Source of the DNA: Areca catechu
Taxonomy: Eukaryota; Streptophyta; Magnoliopsida; Arecales; Arecaceae
Assembly: GCA_021397845.1 (NCBI GenBank)
Contig: CM038044.1
Location: forward strand, 61,975,851 to 62,039,850
Reading direction: 5' to 3'
DNA: 64,000 nucleotides
Part shown: one piece after another, positions 10,259 through 22,539 of the stretch
How positions within the stretch are numbered: the stretch's first letter is position 1
Layout: the number at the start of each line of letters is the position of its first letter
Program-made: the position numbers and the translations under genes
Notes under the pieces: generated by a model
Database searches by the model: none
What the model saw: only the letters and a program-made list of their open reading frames with translations
What the model was told of the DNA's origin: nothing

Positions 10259-12446
10259 TCTCATACCCCTTGTAATTAATTATTGATTCATGAAATAAAA
10301 TGCATTTTTTCTTCCACAAAGCTGGGTTAGGCTTTAGTAATTTACTCTAAGGGTGGGGAGGTCATTAAGAGCTCAAATCAGGGAAGTCCTTGAGAGCTCA
10401 AGGCAGTGAGGTCCTTGAGTGGAGGTTCTGCCGGTTTCGACAAGCTACTACCGATCTTCTTCAAGCTCTACGCATCCAACCCTTCAGTTTTTTTTCCATT
10501 TTGAACTGATTTAACTTTATTCTTAAAGTTTTGTTTGCTGCCTTCTCTGTAGATCCGAGGTATTCAAGTACTTTAAAGGATGGATCCTTTGCTTCCGAAC
10601 CAAGATCTGACTGTAGATCTAAAATCTGGGGGCCCGATCTTCATCTTGCTACGAGATCGAGCGACAAAGCAGCCGATCTATCCCGAGTCAAAGAGAATCT
10701 CCACTGGGATAAGCAACTAATCCTTTCTCATTAGATTTGGTAGTTGAAGCATGGAATAGCCTAATCTTAGATGGTTTCCTATCTATCGGGTACTTATTCT
10801 TTATAGCTTACGGATCATATTGTAAGTATTAGTTACCTTCTTTAATCTCTTTAGTCTGTTATGTTTAGTTGCTTTATTGCTATGATCATTGCTATTTAAA
10901 ACATCTTACACTAAAATTAGATCTACTGCATCGCATCATTCCGCATCACTAAACCCTAATCCCAAAAATCCTCAACCTTAAACCTTAAATCATAAGCCTT
11001 AAACCAAAACCCAAAATCCAAAAACCTTAAACTCTAAGCACAAACACTCAAACCCTGAACCCTAAACACTAAATCCTAAATATTAATCAACTAAACCATA
11101 ATCCAAAAACACTAAAACCCAAAATCTTAAACCGAAAAAATAGTCAATGCTAAATCCTAAAATCATAAACCCTAAATCCTAAAATACTAAATACTAAATC
11201 CTAAACACTAATCCCTAACACCCAAAACTGCAAACCCTAAAATACAAAACCCAAAACCCTAAAATCAAAGATCCAAAATACTAAATCCTAATAAAACCTA
11301 ATTCTAAACCATAAAACCTAAACCCTAAACCCTAAGTCCCAAACCCTAAAACTATAAAACCCAAAGCACTTAACCCTAAACCCTAAACCATAAACCTAAA
11401 CCTCTAGACGATGAATTCAAAATCGAGGCCTGAAAACCAAAATCCTAAACGCTAAGCCTTAAATCATAAGCCACTAAATCGTAAATCCTAAACTCTAAAC
11501 CATGAATTCCTAAAACCCTAAACCCTGAACCAAAACAATAAAACATAAATCAAAAATTCCAAATCCTAAAGTGCTAAACACTAAAACTGTAAACCAAAAA
11601 CTCCCCAAATCCTTCCCCTAAACCCCCAAACCCTAAAAGCCTAAATCCTAAACCATAACCAATAAATCCTAAACCTTAAACACTTACATCCTAAAACCTA
11701 AACTCAAAAACCCTAAGCCCTAAATCCTAAATGCTAAAAGCTGAAACCAAATGCCCGACATTATAAACCCTAAACCTTAAACCTTAAACACTAGATTGAT
11801 AAAACCCTAAATCCTAAATCACAAACCCAAAAACTTAAACCTTCAAAACTTAAACACTATACCTTAAAACAAAAACCCTAAACCCTAAATCATAAGCCAC
11901 TAAACCCTTAACCCAAATCACTAAACCCTAAATCGGAAGCCCAAAAGCCTTAAAGCATAAAATCCAAAACACTAAAACCAAAGCCCTAAAATGTAAACCC
12001 TAGGCCCTAAACCTTAAAACCAAAATACCAAATGCCAAACCCTAGGCCCTAAACCGTAAACCTTAAAACCCTAAGGCCTGAACCCTAAATCTAGAATCCT
12101 AGACCCTATATCCTAATCCCTAAATCACTAAACCTTTAACCCTAACACTAATCCCTAAACCTAAACCATAAAATCGTAAAATCCTAAACCCTAAACACTA
12201 TAACCAAAATCCTAAAACATAAACCCCAAATCCTAAATGTTAAACCCTATACCCTACCCCTAAGCCCTAAAACCAAAAGACCAAAACCCTAACTCTTAAA
12301 CCCTAAATCCTAAACCCTACAACCTAAACCCTAAACCCCAAACGGCCAAACCCTAGATTACTTAACCGCTAAACCCAAAACTATAAATCCAAAAATTCTG
12401 AAACCCTAAACACTAAGCCCAAAATCTTAAAACCCCTAAATCCTTC

Positions 12447-12540
12447 CACAAGTGCTAGCAAAATTTAATTATGTGCCTTGCATTCTGCATAGATAGGTTA
12501 GGATGGGTACAAATAGCTTGTGGTACCGCACATTTTTGTA
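12447..12540. repeat. island A, copy 1
   Basis: A non-telomeric block (AAGTGCTAGCAAAATTTAAT, then a CATAGATAGGTTAGGATGGG part and a TGGTACCGCACATT end) embedded in the heptamer array. Its GCTAGC-equivalent positions in the five units are 12454, 16628, 32819, 37381 and 41151. Confidence 0.9.
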
Positions 12541-13470
12541 ATCTAAACCCTAAACGATCCAAAATCCAAAACCCTTAACCATCCTTGGACCTAAATGCCT
12601 AAACCCTAACTCCACAAACCCTAAATAATAAATCCATAAACCCTAGCACCCTAAACCCTAAAAGCTAAATAAATAAACCCTAAACCCTTTACCCAATATT
12701 CTGAAATACTAAAATCCTAAACCTCGAAACCAAAATCTTAAAACCGAAATCCAAAATCCCAAAACCCTAAAATCTATACACTAAAACCATAAACACTAAA
12801 GTCTAAACCCTACCCTAGACCCTCAAACCCTAAGACCTAAACCCTAACTCCTAAACCCTAAATACTAAATCCTATAACCTAAACCCTAAAACCAAAACCT
12901 TGAATCCACACCATAAATCACTAAACCATAAAACCCTAAACTGTAAATCAAAAAATCTTAAAATCCTAAAATGCTAAACAATAAACATTAAAACCAAAAC
13001 CCTAAAACCCTAAATCCTAAATCCTAAATGCAAAACCCTAAAACCATAAACCCTAAACAATAAATGCTAAACCCTAAAACCATAAACCCTAAACCCTAAA
13101 CACTAAAATCCTAAGCCCTAAACCCTAAACCCTAAACACTAAAATCCTAAGCCCTAAACCCTAAAACAAAACACTAAACCCTTAATCTTAAACTCGAAAC
13201 CCAAACACCCTACACAATGAAGCTTAAAAACTAAACCCTAAACCCTGGAATCCTAAACCCTAAACCCTAAATCCCAAACCCAAAATCCAAAACCCCACTA
13301 ACCCCAGCCATAAACCCAAAAAGCCTAAAATCTTAAGCCCTAAATCCTAAACCCTAAACCCTAAAACCTAGACCCTAAACCCTAAACCCTAAAATCCTAC
13401 ACCCAAAACTTTAAAACTTAAACTCAAAACCCTAAACACTAAACCCCTAAACTCAAAACCCTAAAACCTT

Positions 13471-14045
13471 TTATTTGCAATACAACTTTTGAGTTCCCCT
13501 ATTCTTGGCACATTATTGTCCCTCCAATGAAACATAACACAAATAAAAATGCTAATGATATTCCCACCATCCATCATAATCAATCTCCTCTGAAAGACAA
13601 ACACTCTCATGACTATTATGCTAAAAAAAATTTACCAACTTGAAATGTACCATTGAGCTCCTGATCTAATATTGCAAGGTTTAATTGGAAGTGTAGTTGG
13701 CAATCAGTTCAACCCAAGAAACATAACCTAAAGAAACACTCTCATGACATTCCCACCATCTATCATAATCGATCACCTCTAAAAAATAAACACTTTCATG
13801 ACTATTATGCTCATCATAAATACCGACTTCAATTGCAATATTGAGCACTTGCTCTAATAGTACGATGTTTAATTTCAAGTATAGTTAACAATCACTTCAA
13901 CCCTTGAACATAGGAAAGCAAAGCTTCCATAAGTGCTAGCTAAATTTAATTAAGTGCTTTGCATTTTGCATAGATAGGATAGGATGGGTACAAATAGATT
14001 GTGGTACTGCACATTTTAGTAGCTTTTTCTCTCAAATACAAGCTA
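13471..14045. repeat. island B, copy 1, with a 65-codon minus-strand ORF
   Basis: About 575 bp of non-telomeric sequence from TTATTTGCAATACAACTTTT to CTCTCAAATACAAGCTAAAC. It holds two diverged direct repeats about 188 bp apart (TTCCCACCATCCATCATAAT at 13561 and its relative at 13750), and its right end is a relative of island A (GCTAGC at 13935). A minus-strand ORF of 65 codons (13681-13878) includes the peptide DEHNSHESVYFLEVIDYDRW. The same ORF is present in the three other B islands. I recognise no family; coding function is unproven. Confidence 0.85.
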
Positions 14046-16619
14046 AACTCTAAACCCGAAACCACCCAAAATCCTAAACCCTAAACCACCCTTGGACCTA
14101 AAAGCCTAAACCCAAAACTATAAACACTAAATCAATAAACCCTAAACCCTAACAACCTAAATCCTAAACACTAAATCTACAAACCCTAAATCCTAAAATC
14201 TAAATGATAAACCCTAAATCACAAAATCTTAAACCCTAAACCCTAAACCACTAAACCCTAAACCTTAAACCCTACAACACCAAAACTCTAAACCATAAAC
14301 CCTAAACCGTAAACCCCTAAACACAAAATCCAAAACACAAAATCCAAACACTAAATGCACAAACCCTAAAATCCAAACGTTAAAACAAAAACCCTAAACC
14401 AAAAACACTAAATACAAAATCCTAAAACCTAAACCCTCAACCCTAAATCCCATAGCTCTTTATGCTAAATCCTAAAACTATACTCTAAAACTAAAACCCT
14501 AAATCCAAAATCCCAAAATTCTAAACCATAAACCCCATTTCCTTAAATCCTAAGCCCTAAAACCGTAAACCCTAAACCCTAAAATCTAAATAATAAACCC
14601 TAAACCCTAAAACACAAAACCCTAAACCCTAAAACCAAAAATCTGAAATACCCTAAAACCTAAACCTCGACACCATAAACCCTAATCAATAAATCCATAA
14701 ACTCTAAACTCTAACAGGCTAAATCCTAAAAACCAAATCCATAAACCATAAACCCTAAAATCTAAACCCTAAATCTTAAATCCCAACATCCTAAACCCTA
14801 AAACAAAAACCCAAAAGCCCTCAACTCTAAACCTTAAAACCGAAACCCTAAACCCAAAAGACTAAACACAAAACCCTAAAACCTAAACCATCAACCCTAA
14901 ATCCCTTAGCACTTTATGCTAAATCTTAAAACCATATACTCTAAACCTGAAACCCGAAATCCAAAATCCAAAAATGCTAAATCCTAAACCCTAAACCCCA
15001 ACATCCTAAACCCTAAATCCTAAAATCTAAATAATAAATCCTAAACCATAAACAACTTAGCCGAAAACCAAAACCCTAAACCCCACTAAATCCTAAGATA
15101 TTAACCCCTGAAACCCAAAAAAAATCCATAAACCTTGAAAGCCTAAACCCTAAATAATAAATCCTAAACCCTCATAATCCCCAAAATCCTAAACCTTAAA
15201 CCTTAAATCATAAGCCTTAAACCAAAACCCTAAACCCTAAGCACAAACACTCAAACCTTGAACCCTAAACACTAAATCCTAAATATTAATCAACTAAACC
15301 ATAATCCAAAAACACTAAAACCCAAAATCCTAAACCAAAAAAATGGTTAATCCTAAACCCTAAAATCATAAATCCTAAACCCTAAAATACTAAATACTAA
15401 ATCCTAAACCCTAATCTCTAGCACCCAAAACTACAAACCCTAAATACAAAACCCAAAACCATAAAAACAAAGATCCAAAATACTAAATCCTAAAAAAATG
15501 TAAACCTGAACCATAAAACCTATACCCTAAACCCTAAACACTAAGCCCCAAACCCTAAAACTCTAAAACCCAAACCACTTAACCCTAAACCTAAACCTCT
15601 AGATAATGAATCCAAAACCTAGGCCTGAAAAACAAAACCCTAAATGCTAAGCCTTAAATCATAAGCCTCTAAATCGTAAATCCTAAACTCTAAACCACGA
15701 ATTCCTAAAACACTAAACCCTAAACCAAAACTTTAAAACCTAAATCAAAAATTCCAAATCCCAAAGTGCTAGACACAAAAACCGTAAACTATAAACTCTA
15801 AATCTCCAAATCCTAAACCCTAAACCCCCAAACCCTAAAAGCCAAAATCCTAAACCACAAACCATAAATCCTAAACCTTAAACCCTTACATCCTAAAACC
15901 TAAAATCAAAAACCCTAAGCACTAAATCCTAAATGCTAAAAGCTGAAACCAAATGCTCGAAATTGTAAACCCTAAACCTTAAACCCTAGATTGCTAAAAT
16001 CCTAAATCCTAAATCATAAACCCAAAAACCTAAACCCTCAAAACATGAACACTATACCCTAAAACAAAAACCCTAAACCCTAAATCATAACACACTAAAC
16101 CCTTAACCCTAATCACTAAACCCTAAATCCAAAGCCCAAAAGCCTTAAAGCCTAAAATCCAAAACATTAAAACCAAAGCCCTAAAATGTAAACCCTAGGC
16201 CCTAAACCCTAAAACCAAAATACCAAATGCCAAGCCCTAGGCCCTAAACCCTAAACCTTAAAACCCTAAGACCTAAACCCTAAATCCAGAATCCTAGTCC
16301 CTAAATCATTAAACCTTTAACCCTAACACTAATCCCTAAACCTAAACCATAAAATCCTAAAACCCTAAACACTATAACCAAAATCCTAAAACATAAACCC
16401 CAAATCCTAAATGCTAAACCCTAAACCCTACCCCTAAGCCCTAAAACCAAAAGACCAAAACCCTAACTCTTAAACCCTAAATCGTAAACCCTACACCCTA
16501 AACCCTAAACCCCAAACCCTAGATTACTTAACCCCTAAACCCTAAATTGTAAATCCAAAAATCCTAAAACCCTAAAACCCTAAATGCTAAGCCCGAAATC
16601 TTAAAACCCCTAAACCCTT

Positions 16620-16713
16620 TTTCAAGTGATAGCAAAATTAATCATGTGCTTTGCATTCAGCATAGATAGGTTAGGACGGGTACAAATAGATTGTGGTACT
16701 GCACATTCTAGCA
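16620..16713. repeat. island A, copy 2
   Basis: Same block as at 12447, slightly changed (AAGTGATAGCAAAATTAATC), 4174 bp further on. Confidence 0.9.
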
Positions 16714-17494
16714 ACCTAAACCCTAAAACATCCAAAATCCAAAATCCTAAACCATCCTTGGACCTAAATGCCAAAACCCTAAAGCCTAACTCCACAAACC
16801 CTAAATAATAAATCCATAAACCCTAGAACCCTAGCACCCTAAACCCTAAAAAATAAATCCATAAACCCTAAAACCCTTTACCCTAAATTCTAAGACCGAA
16901 ATCAAAAATCCCAAATCCCGTAATACTATACACTAAAACCAAAACACTAAAGTCTAAACCCTAACCTTAGACCCTCAAATCCTAAGACCTAAACCCTAAC
17001 TCCTAAACCTTATATCCTAAAACCTATACCCTAAACCCTAAAACCAAAATCTTGAATCCACACCCTAAATCACTAAACCCTAAAACACTAAACTGTAAAT
17101 CAAAAATTCTTAAAATCTTAAAATGCTAAACAATAAACATTAAAACCAAAACCCTAAAACCACTAAACCCTAAACCCTAAATGCTAAACCCTAAAACCAT
17201 AAACCCTAAACCCTAAACACTAAAATCCTAAGCCCTAAATCCTAAAACCAAAACACTAAACCCTTAATCCTAAACCCGAAACCCAAACACCCTACACCGT
17301 GAACCTTAAAAACTAAACCCTAAAGCTTAAATCCAAACCCCACTAATCCCTAGCCCTATACCCAAAAAGCCTAAAATCTTATGCCCTACATCCTAAACCC
17401 TGAAACCTAAACCCTAAATACTAAACCCTAAAATTCTAAAATCTAAACTCAAAACCCTAAACACTAAACCCTAAACTCAAAACCCTAAACCCTC

Positions 17495-18066
17495 TTATTT
17501 GCAATACAACTTTTGAATTCCCCTATTCTTTTCCCATTATTTTTCCTCAAATGAAACATAACACAAATAAACACGCTAATGATATTCCCACCATCCATCG
17601 TAATCAATCTCCTCTGAAAGATAAACACTCTCATGAGTATTATGCTAAAAAAAATTACCAACTTGAAATGTACCATTGAGCTCCTGATCTAATATTACAA
17701 AGATTAATTGGAAGTGTGGTTGGCAGTCGGTTCAACCCAAGAAACATAACCTAAAGAAACACTCTCATGACATTCCCACCATCTATCATAATCGATAATC
17801 TCTAAAGAATAAACACTTTCATGACTATTATGCTCATCATAAATACCGACTTCAATTGCACTATTGAGCACTTGCTCTAATACGAGGTTTAATTTCAAGT
17901 ATTATTAACAATCACTTCAACCCTTGAATATAGGAAAGCAAAGCTTCCGCAAGTGCTAGCTAAATTTAATTAAGTGCTTTGCATTTTTCATAGATAGGAT
18001 AGGATGGGTACAAATAGTTTTTGCTACTAAACATTTTTGTAGCTTTTTCTCTCAAATACAAGCTAA
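17495..18066. repeat. island B, copy 2, with a 64-codon minus-strand ORF
   Basis: Same structure as copy 1, with GCTAGC at 17955 (4020 bp after copy 1). The minus-strand ORF (17704-17898) has lost one Leu codon and carries a few substitutions (YSLEIIDYDRWWECHESVS), but the frame is intact. Confidence 0.85.
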
Positions 18067-20106
18067 ACTCTAAACCTGAAACCACCCAAAATCCTAAATC
18101 CTAAACCACCCTTGGACCTAAAAGCCTAAACCCTAAACTATAAACACTAAATCCATGAAACCTAAAGCCTAACAACCTAAATCCTAAACACTAAATCCAC
18201 AAACCCTAAACCCTAAAATCTAAATGATAAACCCTAAATCCCAAAATCCTAAACCCTAAACCACTAAACCCTAAACCCTACAACACCAAAACTCTAAACC
18301 CTAAACCCTAAACCGCAAACTCCTAAACACTAAATCCAAAACACAAAACCCAAAACACTAAATGCACAAACCCTCAACTCTAAACGTTAAAAGAAAAACC
18401 GTAAACCCAAAACACTAAATACAAAACCCTAAAACCTAAACCCTCAACCCTAAATTCCTTAGCTCTTTATGATAAATGCTAAAACCATATACTCTAAAAC
18501 TGAAACCCTAAGCCCAAAATTCCAAAATTCTAAACCATAAACCACATTTCCCTAAATCCAAAGCCCTTAAACTGTAAACCCTAAATCCTAAAATCTAAAT
18601 AATAAATCCTAAACCCTCAAACCCTAAACCATTTAGTGTAAAACCAAAACACTAAACCCCACTAAACCCTAAGACATTAAACCCTGAACCCTAAAAAAAT
18701 ATCCCTAGCCCTAGAAAGCCTAATACCTAAAACTTAAACAACAAATCCTAAACCGTAAACCCTACACCCTAAAACCCTAAAACCTTAAACCAAATGCAAA
18801 ATCCCCAAAACCTAAACCCTAAATACTAAATCCTAAATATTAATCAACTCTAAATGCTAAATCCAAAAACACTAAAACCCAAAATCCTAAACCCAAAAAA
18901 CACTTAATGCTAAATCCTAAAATCATAAACCCTCAACCCTAAACCCTAAACCCTAAAATACTTAACACTAACTCCAAAACCCTAAGCCCTAACACCCTAA
19001 ACTGCAAACCCTAAACCCTAAAACCAAAAATCTGAAATTCCTTAAAACCTAAATCTCGACCCCATAAACCCTAAACAATAAATCCATAAACCCTAAACCC
19101 TAAGATGCTAAATCCTAAAAATTAAGTCCATAAACCATAAACCCTAAAATCTAAACCCTAAATCCTGAATCCCAACATCCTAAAACCTAAACCATTTACA
19201 CTAACCTAAATCCCTATATCATAATCCTAAACCACTAAACCCTAAACCCTAAACACTACAACACCAAAACTTTAATCCCTAAACCCTAAACCAAAAACCC
19301 CTAAATGCTAAATCCAAAATACAAAACCCACAAACCATCAACTCTAAACCTTAAAACCAAAACTCTAAACCCAAAATACTAAACACAAACCACTAAAATC
19401 TAAACCCTCAACTCTAAATCCCTTAGCTCTTTATGCTAAATCCTAAAACCATATACTCTAAACCTGAAACCCAAAATCCAAAATCCCAAAATGCTAAATC
19501 TGAAACCCTAAACCCCAACATCCTAAACCCTAAACCCTAAAATCTAAATAATAAATCCTAAACCCTAATCCCTCAAATCCTAAACCATTTAGTCTGAAAC
19601 CAAAACCCTAAACCCCACTAAACCCTAAGACATTAACCCCTGAAACCCAAAAAAATCCCTAAACCTCGAAAACCTAATACCTAAATCCTAAATAATAAAT
19701 CCTAAACCCTAAACCCTAATCCCAAAAACCCTAAACCTTAAACCTTAAATTATAAGCCTTAAACCAAAATCCAAAATCCAAAAACCCTAAATCGCAAGAA
19801 CAAACACTCAAACCCTGAACACTAACCAATAAATCCTAAATATTAATCAACTAAACCATAATCCAAAAACAGTAAAACCCAAAATCCTAAACTGGAAAAA
19901 TAGTCAATGCTAAACCCTAAAATCATAAACCCTAAACCCTAAAATACTAAGTACTAAATCCTAAACCCTAATCCCTAACACCCAAAACTATAAACCCTAA
20001 AATACAAAACCCAAAACACAAAAAAAAAAAATCCAAAATACTAAATCCTAATAAAACCTAAACCTAAACCATAAAACCTATATCCTAAACCCTAAACCCT
20101 AAATCC

Positions 20107-20111
20107 TAAGC
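20107..20111. other. left target-site duplication TAAGC
   Basis: TAAGC directly precedes the LTR start TGTTGCC at 20112 and is repeated exactly at 31732-31736 after the other LTR. Confidence 0.9.
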
Positions 20112-20415
20112 TGTTGCCTAGTAAGCAACCCGAGAGGGGGGGGTGAATTGGGTCTCTAAAAATTGAAACTTAATATTACTTGATACTAAGTAATGCAATC
20201 CAATTTAGCAAATATATTAGCACGGTACTATCAATTCAATTGTAATGCTCTAAAATAAAAGTACAGCAAAAATAAAGAGCAATAAGTAAAGAGAAAGGAG
20301 AGAGAATCAAGCAATCACAAAGATCAAGAAATATAGTGGTTCGGTGCTATCCAATGCACCTACATCCACTTCCTAAGATCTCCTTGAAAATTCATTATAA
20401 TCACACAGATTACAG

Positions 20416-20662
20416 TTGATTAGTTTTACGGGCTCACTAATCAAAAACCCAACTTGTTTTTACTAGGCCAACAAGTCAAAACCTCACTTGGTTTTATGGG
20501 CCAACCAAGAACCTAATTGGTTTTCACAAGGCTAACCAACAATCTCCCTTGGTTTTCCGGGCTAACTAAGAACCTTAGTGGTTTTGCGGGCTAACCACCA
20601 ACCTAATTGGTTTTCCAAGGCTCACCAATAACCTCCCTTGGTTTTACAATAGGCTAAACAAG
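20416..20662. repeat. row of eight short hairpins with varying stems (LTR R-U5)
   Basis: Units of roughly 25-35 bp each form a stem-loop with loops of TTTnnnGGCT type. Stem pairs in order: TTGATTAGT/ACTAATCAA, ACTTGTT/AACAAGT, CTTGGTT/AACCAAG, TTGGTT/AACCAA, CTTGGTT/AACTAAG, GTGGTT/AACCAC, ATTGGT/ACCAAT and CTTGGTT/AAACAAG. Stem sequences differ from unit to unit while pairing is mostly kept. Confidence 0.85.
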
Positions 20663-21084
20663 AACCCTTACAAGAAATATGGTTTAAAAGTAAAGAACCA
20701 ATGTAAGCTTTCTAAAACAAAGCGGATATCACTTTATAGCTCGATGTAGAGTTGCTTTCAACTTGTAGAAGCCTCTTGAATGCCCAAGAATGGATGATCT
20801 CTTCAATTCTCTTGAAAACTTTTGAATGCTTGGAGGCTTCCTTTAGCTTGAGAGTGGTTGAAACTTCAATGAATAGGAGTTAAAGCTCACTTTTCTTCTC
20901 TCTTCTCGAAACTCTTTAATGGTCTTCAATATCATATGTTTTGATTTGATTTTGAGTATATAAATACCTTTTCAAGGCCTCAAAACCAGTTTCTAGCTAT
21001 TAAACTTGAAAAACTAGCCATTGGGGGGCAATTTGGGCGAGTTCTGCATTTGAAAAAATAGTTGTTATTGTTGTCAGAACTTCA

Positions 21085-21480
21085 TGTGTCGATACTTCAG
21101 GCTATGAGTCAACACATAAGGTCGACACTTGATCTTCTTGAGTCGACGCCTAGTTCAAATTGCTTCATTCTAATTCTCTAGAAATCTCATATGTGTCAAC
21201 ACTTCCTTAGTTGAGTCGACACCTTGAGTCGATACCTTGCTTCCATGTGTCGATACTTCAACTGTTCCTTCAACTTCTACAAGTTCTGTAGCTTGAAAGT
21301 CTCAGACAATGTGTTGATCCATGTGTCGACACTTTGAGTCGACACTTCAGGTCCATGTGTTGACACTTCATTTATGCCATTTGAAACATTGCTACGTATC
21401 GGCCTGAGTCGACATTTCCCCTTTATGTGTCGACACTTCATGTCATGTGTCGACACTTTGAGTCGACACTTCTTTGAAAA
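21085..21480. repeat. GTCGAC repeat cluster in U3 of the 3' LTR
   Basis: Many copies of ATGTGTCGACACTTC and GAGTCGACACTTC (some decayed to GTCGATAC or GTTGACAC) are scattered singly and in pairs. The cores are palindromic (GTGTCGACAC). The same region of the other LTR is 31088-31475. Confidence 0.8.
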
Positions 21481-21729
21481 CTTAACAAAAGGCCTAAACT
21501 TTAGCTGAAACATATTTCCATTTAACTTAGCCATCTAATTAACCATCTCTTGAGTGTCCAAGTCTTCTTTAAGCAATCTTTTCATTCAAACTTGGCTTCT
21601 TCAAAATAATTGAGCTTCTTCAAATTTATAAGCACCTTTTTAATAAAAACACACTCAAAGCAAATCATTAGTCCTCAACTTATACTTAACCATTTTGCTT
21701 ATCATCAAAATCAATTAATGGAGTCAACA

Positions 21730-21742
21730 ATCTTCCCTTTTT
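21730..21742 (-). other. polypurine tract of the SIRE-like element
   Basis: The minus strand reads AAAAAGGGAAGAT directly before the 3' LTR (TGTTGACTC in sense). Similar A/G-rich tracts (AAAAAGGGGGAGTAGT at 22261-22276, GGGGGAGC near 22105 and 21990) lie upstream in the 3' untranslated part, as is common in this copia group. Confidence 0.8.
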
Positions 21743-22539
21743 GATGATGACAAAACCCTTAAGTATAAATTGCTTTAAAACAAGGCTTTTAAAAGAAATC
21801 ATCAAGGTGCATAATACTGAAAGCATTAAGTGTATCAACATTACTTGCATTAATGATATGCAATTCAGAACAAAAGTAATAGTGCTAGAGCTTGTTATAA
21901 AGATGGAGAGTATCAGATCTTTGGAAGACATTTAAAGCATAGAAAACATGTATCATGATACTCTACAAGAAAATTTTAAACAACTAAGCTCCCCCTGAAT
22001 CGATGATCCATAACATAATTTGTAAGAACCTTTTTCAAACATTTAAAGAGGGGTTTTAAGATGAATTTCATTTTGAAAGGATTTCCAAATGAAAATAAAA
22101 TAAAGCTCCCCCTTTCTTAAGGAATTTTATAAATGATTTTCAATTCAGGTTTTCAAAAATCTATTTGTCCCTTGCATATTACAAATATAACACAAATATA
22201 TATTGCATTGGTTTCATTATTCTACTTTTATACTCATTTATACTTAAATCTCATTACTAAACTACTCCCCCTTTTTGTTATCATTAAAAAGGTAGGAAAA
22301 CAAATAGATTGAGTAGACAAGATATAGCATTGAGTTATTCTACTCTTTCTTTAAGTATTGCATTGAATTTAAAATTCATTCATTCATTCAAGAGTGAAGA
22401 CATTGAAGAGCAGTTCAAAATATATCATTCCTTTGTATTAAAGACATAAAGATGAAGAACAACAGTTTTCCATATAAACATAGAACTTGTACAACAAATA
22501 CATAACAAAGATAGAAATATATAGAAGCATAAAAATAAA

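Larger units (their letters stand above)
9258..10950 (+). repeat. LTR-like region downstream of the gypsy remnant
   Basis: It follows the integrase end directly and ends against the telomere-like array with CATTCCGCATCA. It contains a good TATA box (10248-10258) and an AATAAA near 10295, the order expected in a U3-R. No second copy is present in the window, so neither terminus is fixed; the right edge at about 10951 is defined by the start of the array. No gene is recognised in it. Confidence 0.5.
10951..20106. repeat. telomere-like (CCCTAAA) degenerate array, left part, with ~4.5-kb higher-order units
   Basis: The plus strand is an almost uninterrupted series of 7-8-bp words derived from CCCTAAA (CCCTAAA, CCATAAA, TCCTAAA, CACTAAA, CCAAAAA), with short perfect runs of only 3-5 heptamers. 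Longer stretches recur in fixed order, which reveals a higher-order unit. The landmark around TCATAAGCCTTAAACCAAAA occurs at about 11000, 15205 and 19755, giving unit lengths of about 4.2 and 4.55 kb. Each unit contains island A, island B and two copies of a CCCTTAGCTCTTTATGCT segment. The C-rich strand is the plus strand throughout. The array begins abruptly at about 10951 next to gypsy sequence and is interrupted at 20111/20112 by a copia insertion. No gene is supported here. Confidence 0.95.
20112..21729 (-). repeat. 3' LTR of the SIRE-like element (1618 bp)
   Basis: TGTTGCC...GTCAACA, next to the PPT on its right and the target duplication on its left. In the sense direction U3 holds GTCGAC repeats (about 21480-21085), a TATA-like TATTTATATA lies at 20957-20966, and R-U5 holds the hairpin row (20662-20416). 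Confidence 0.92.
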
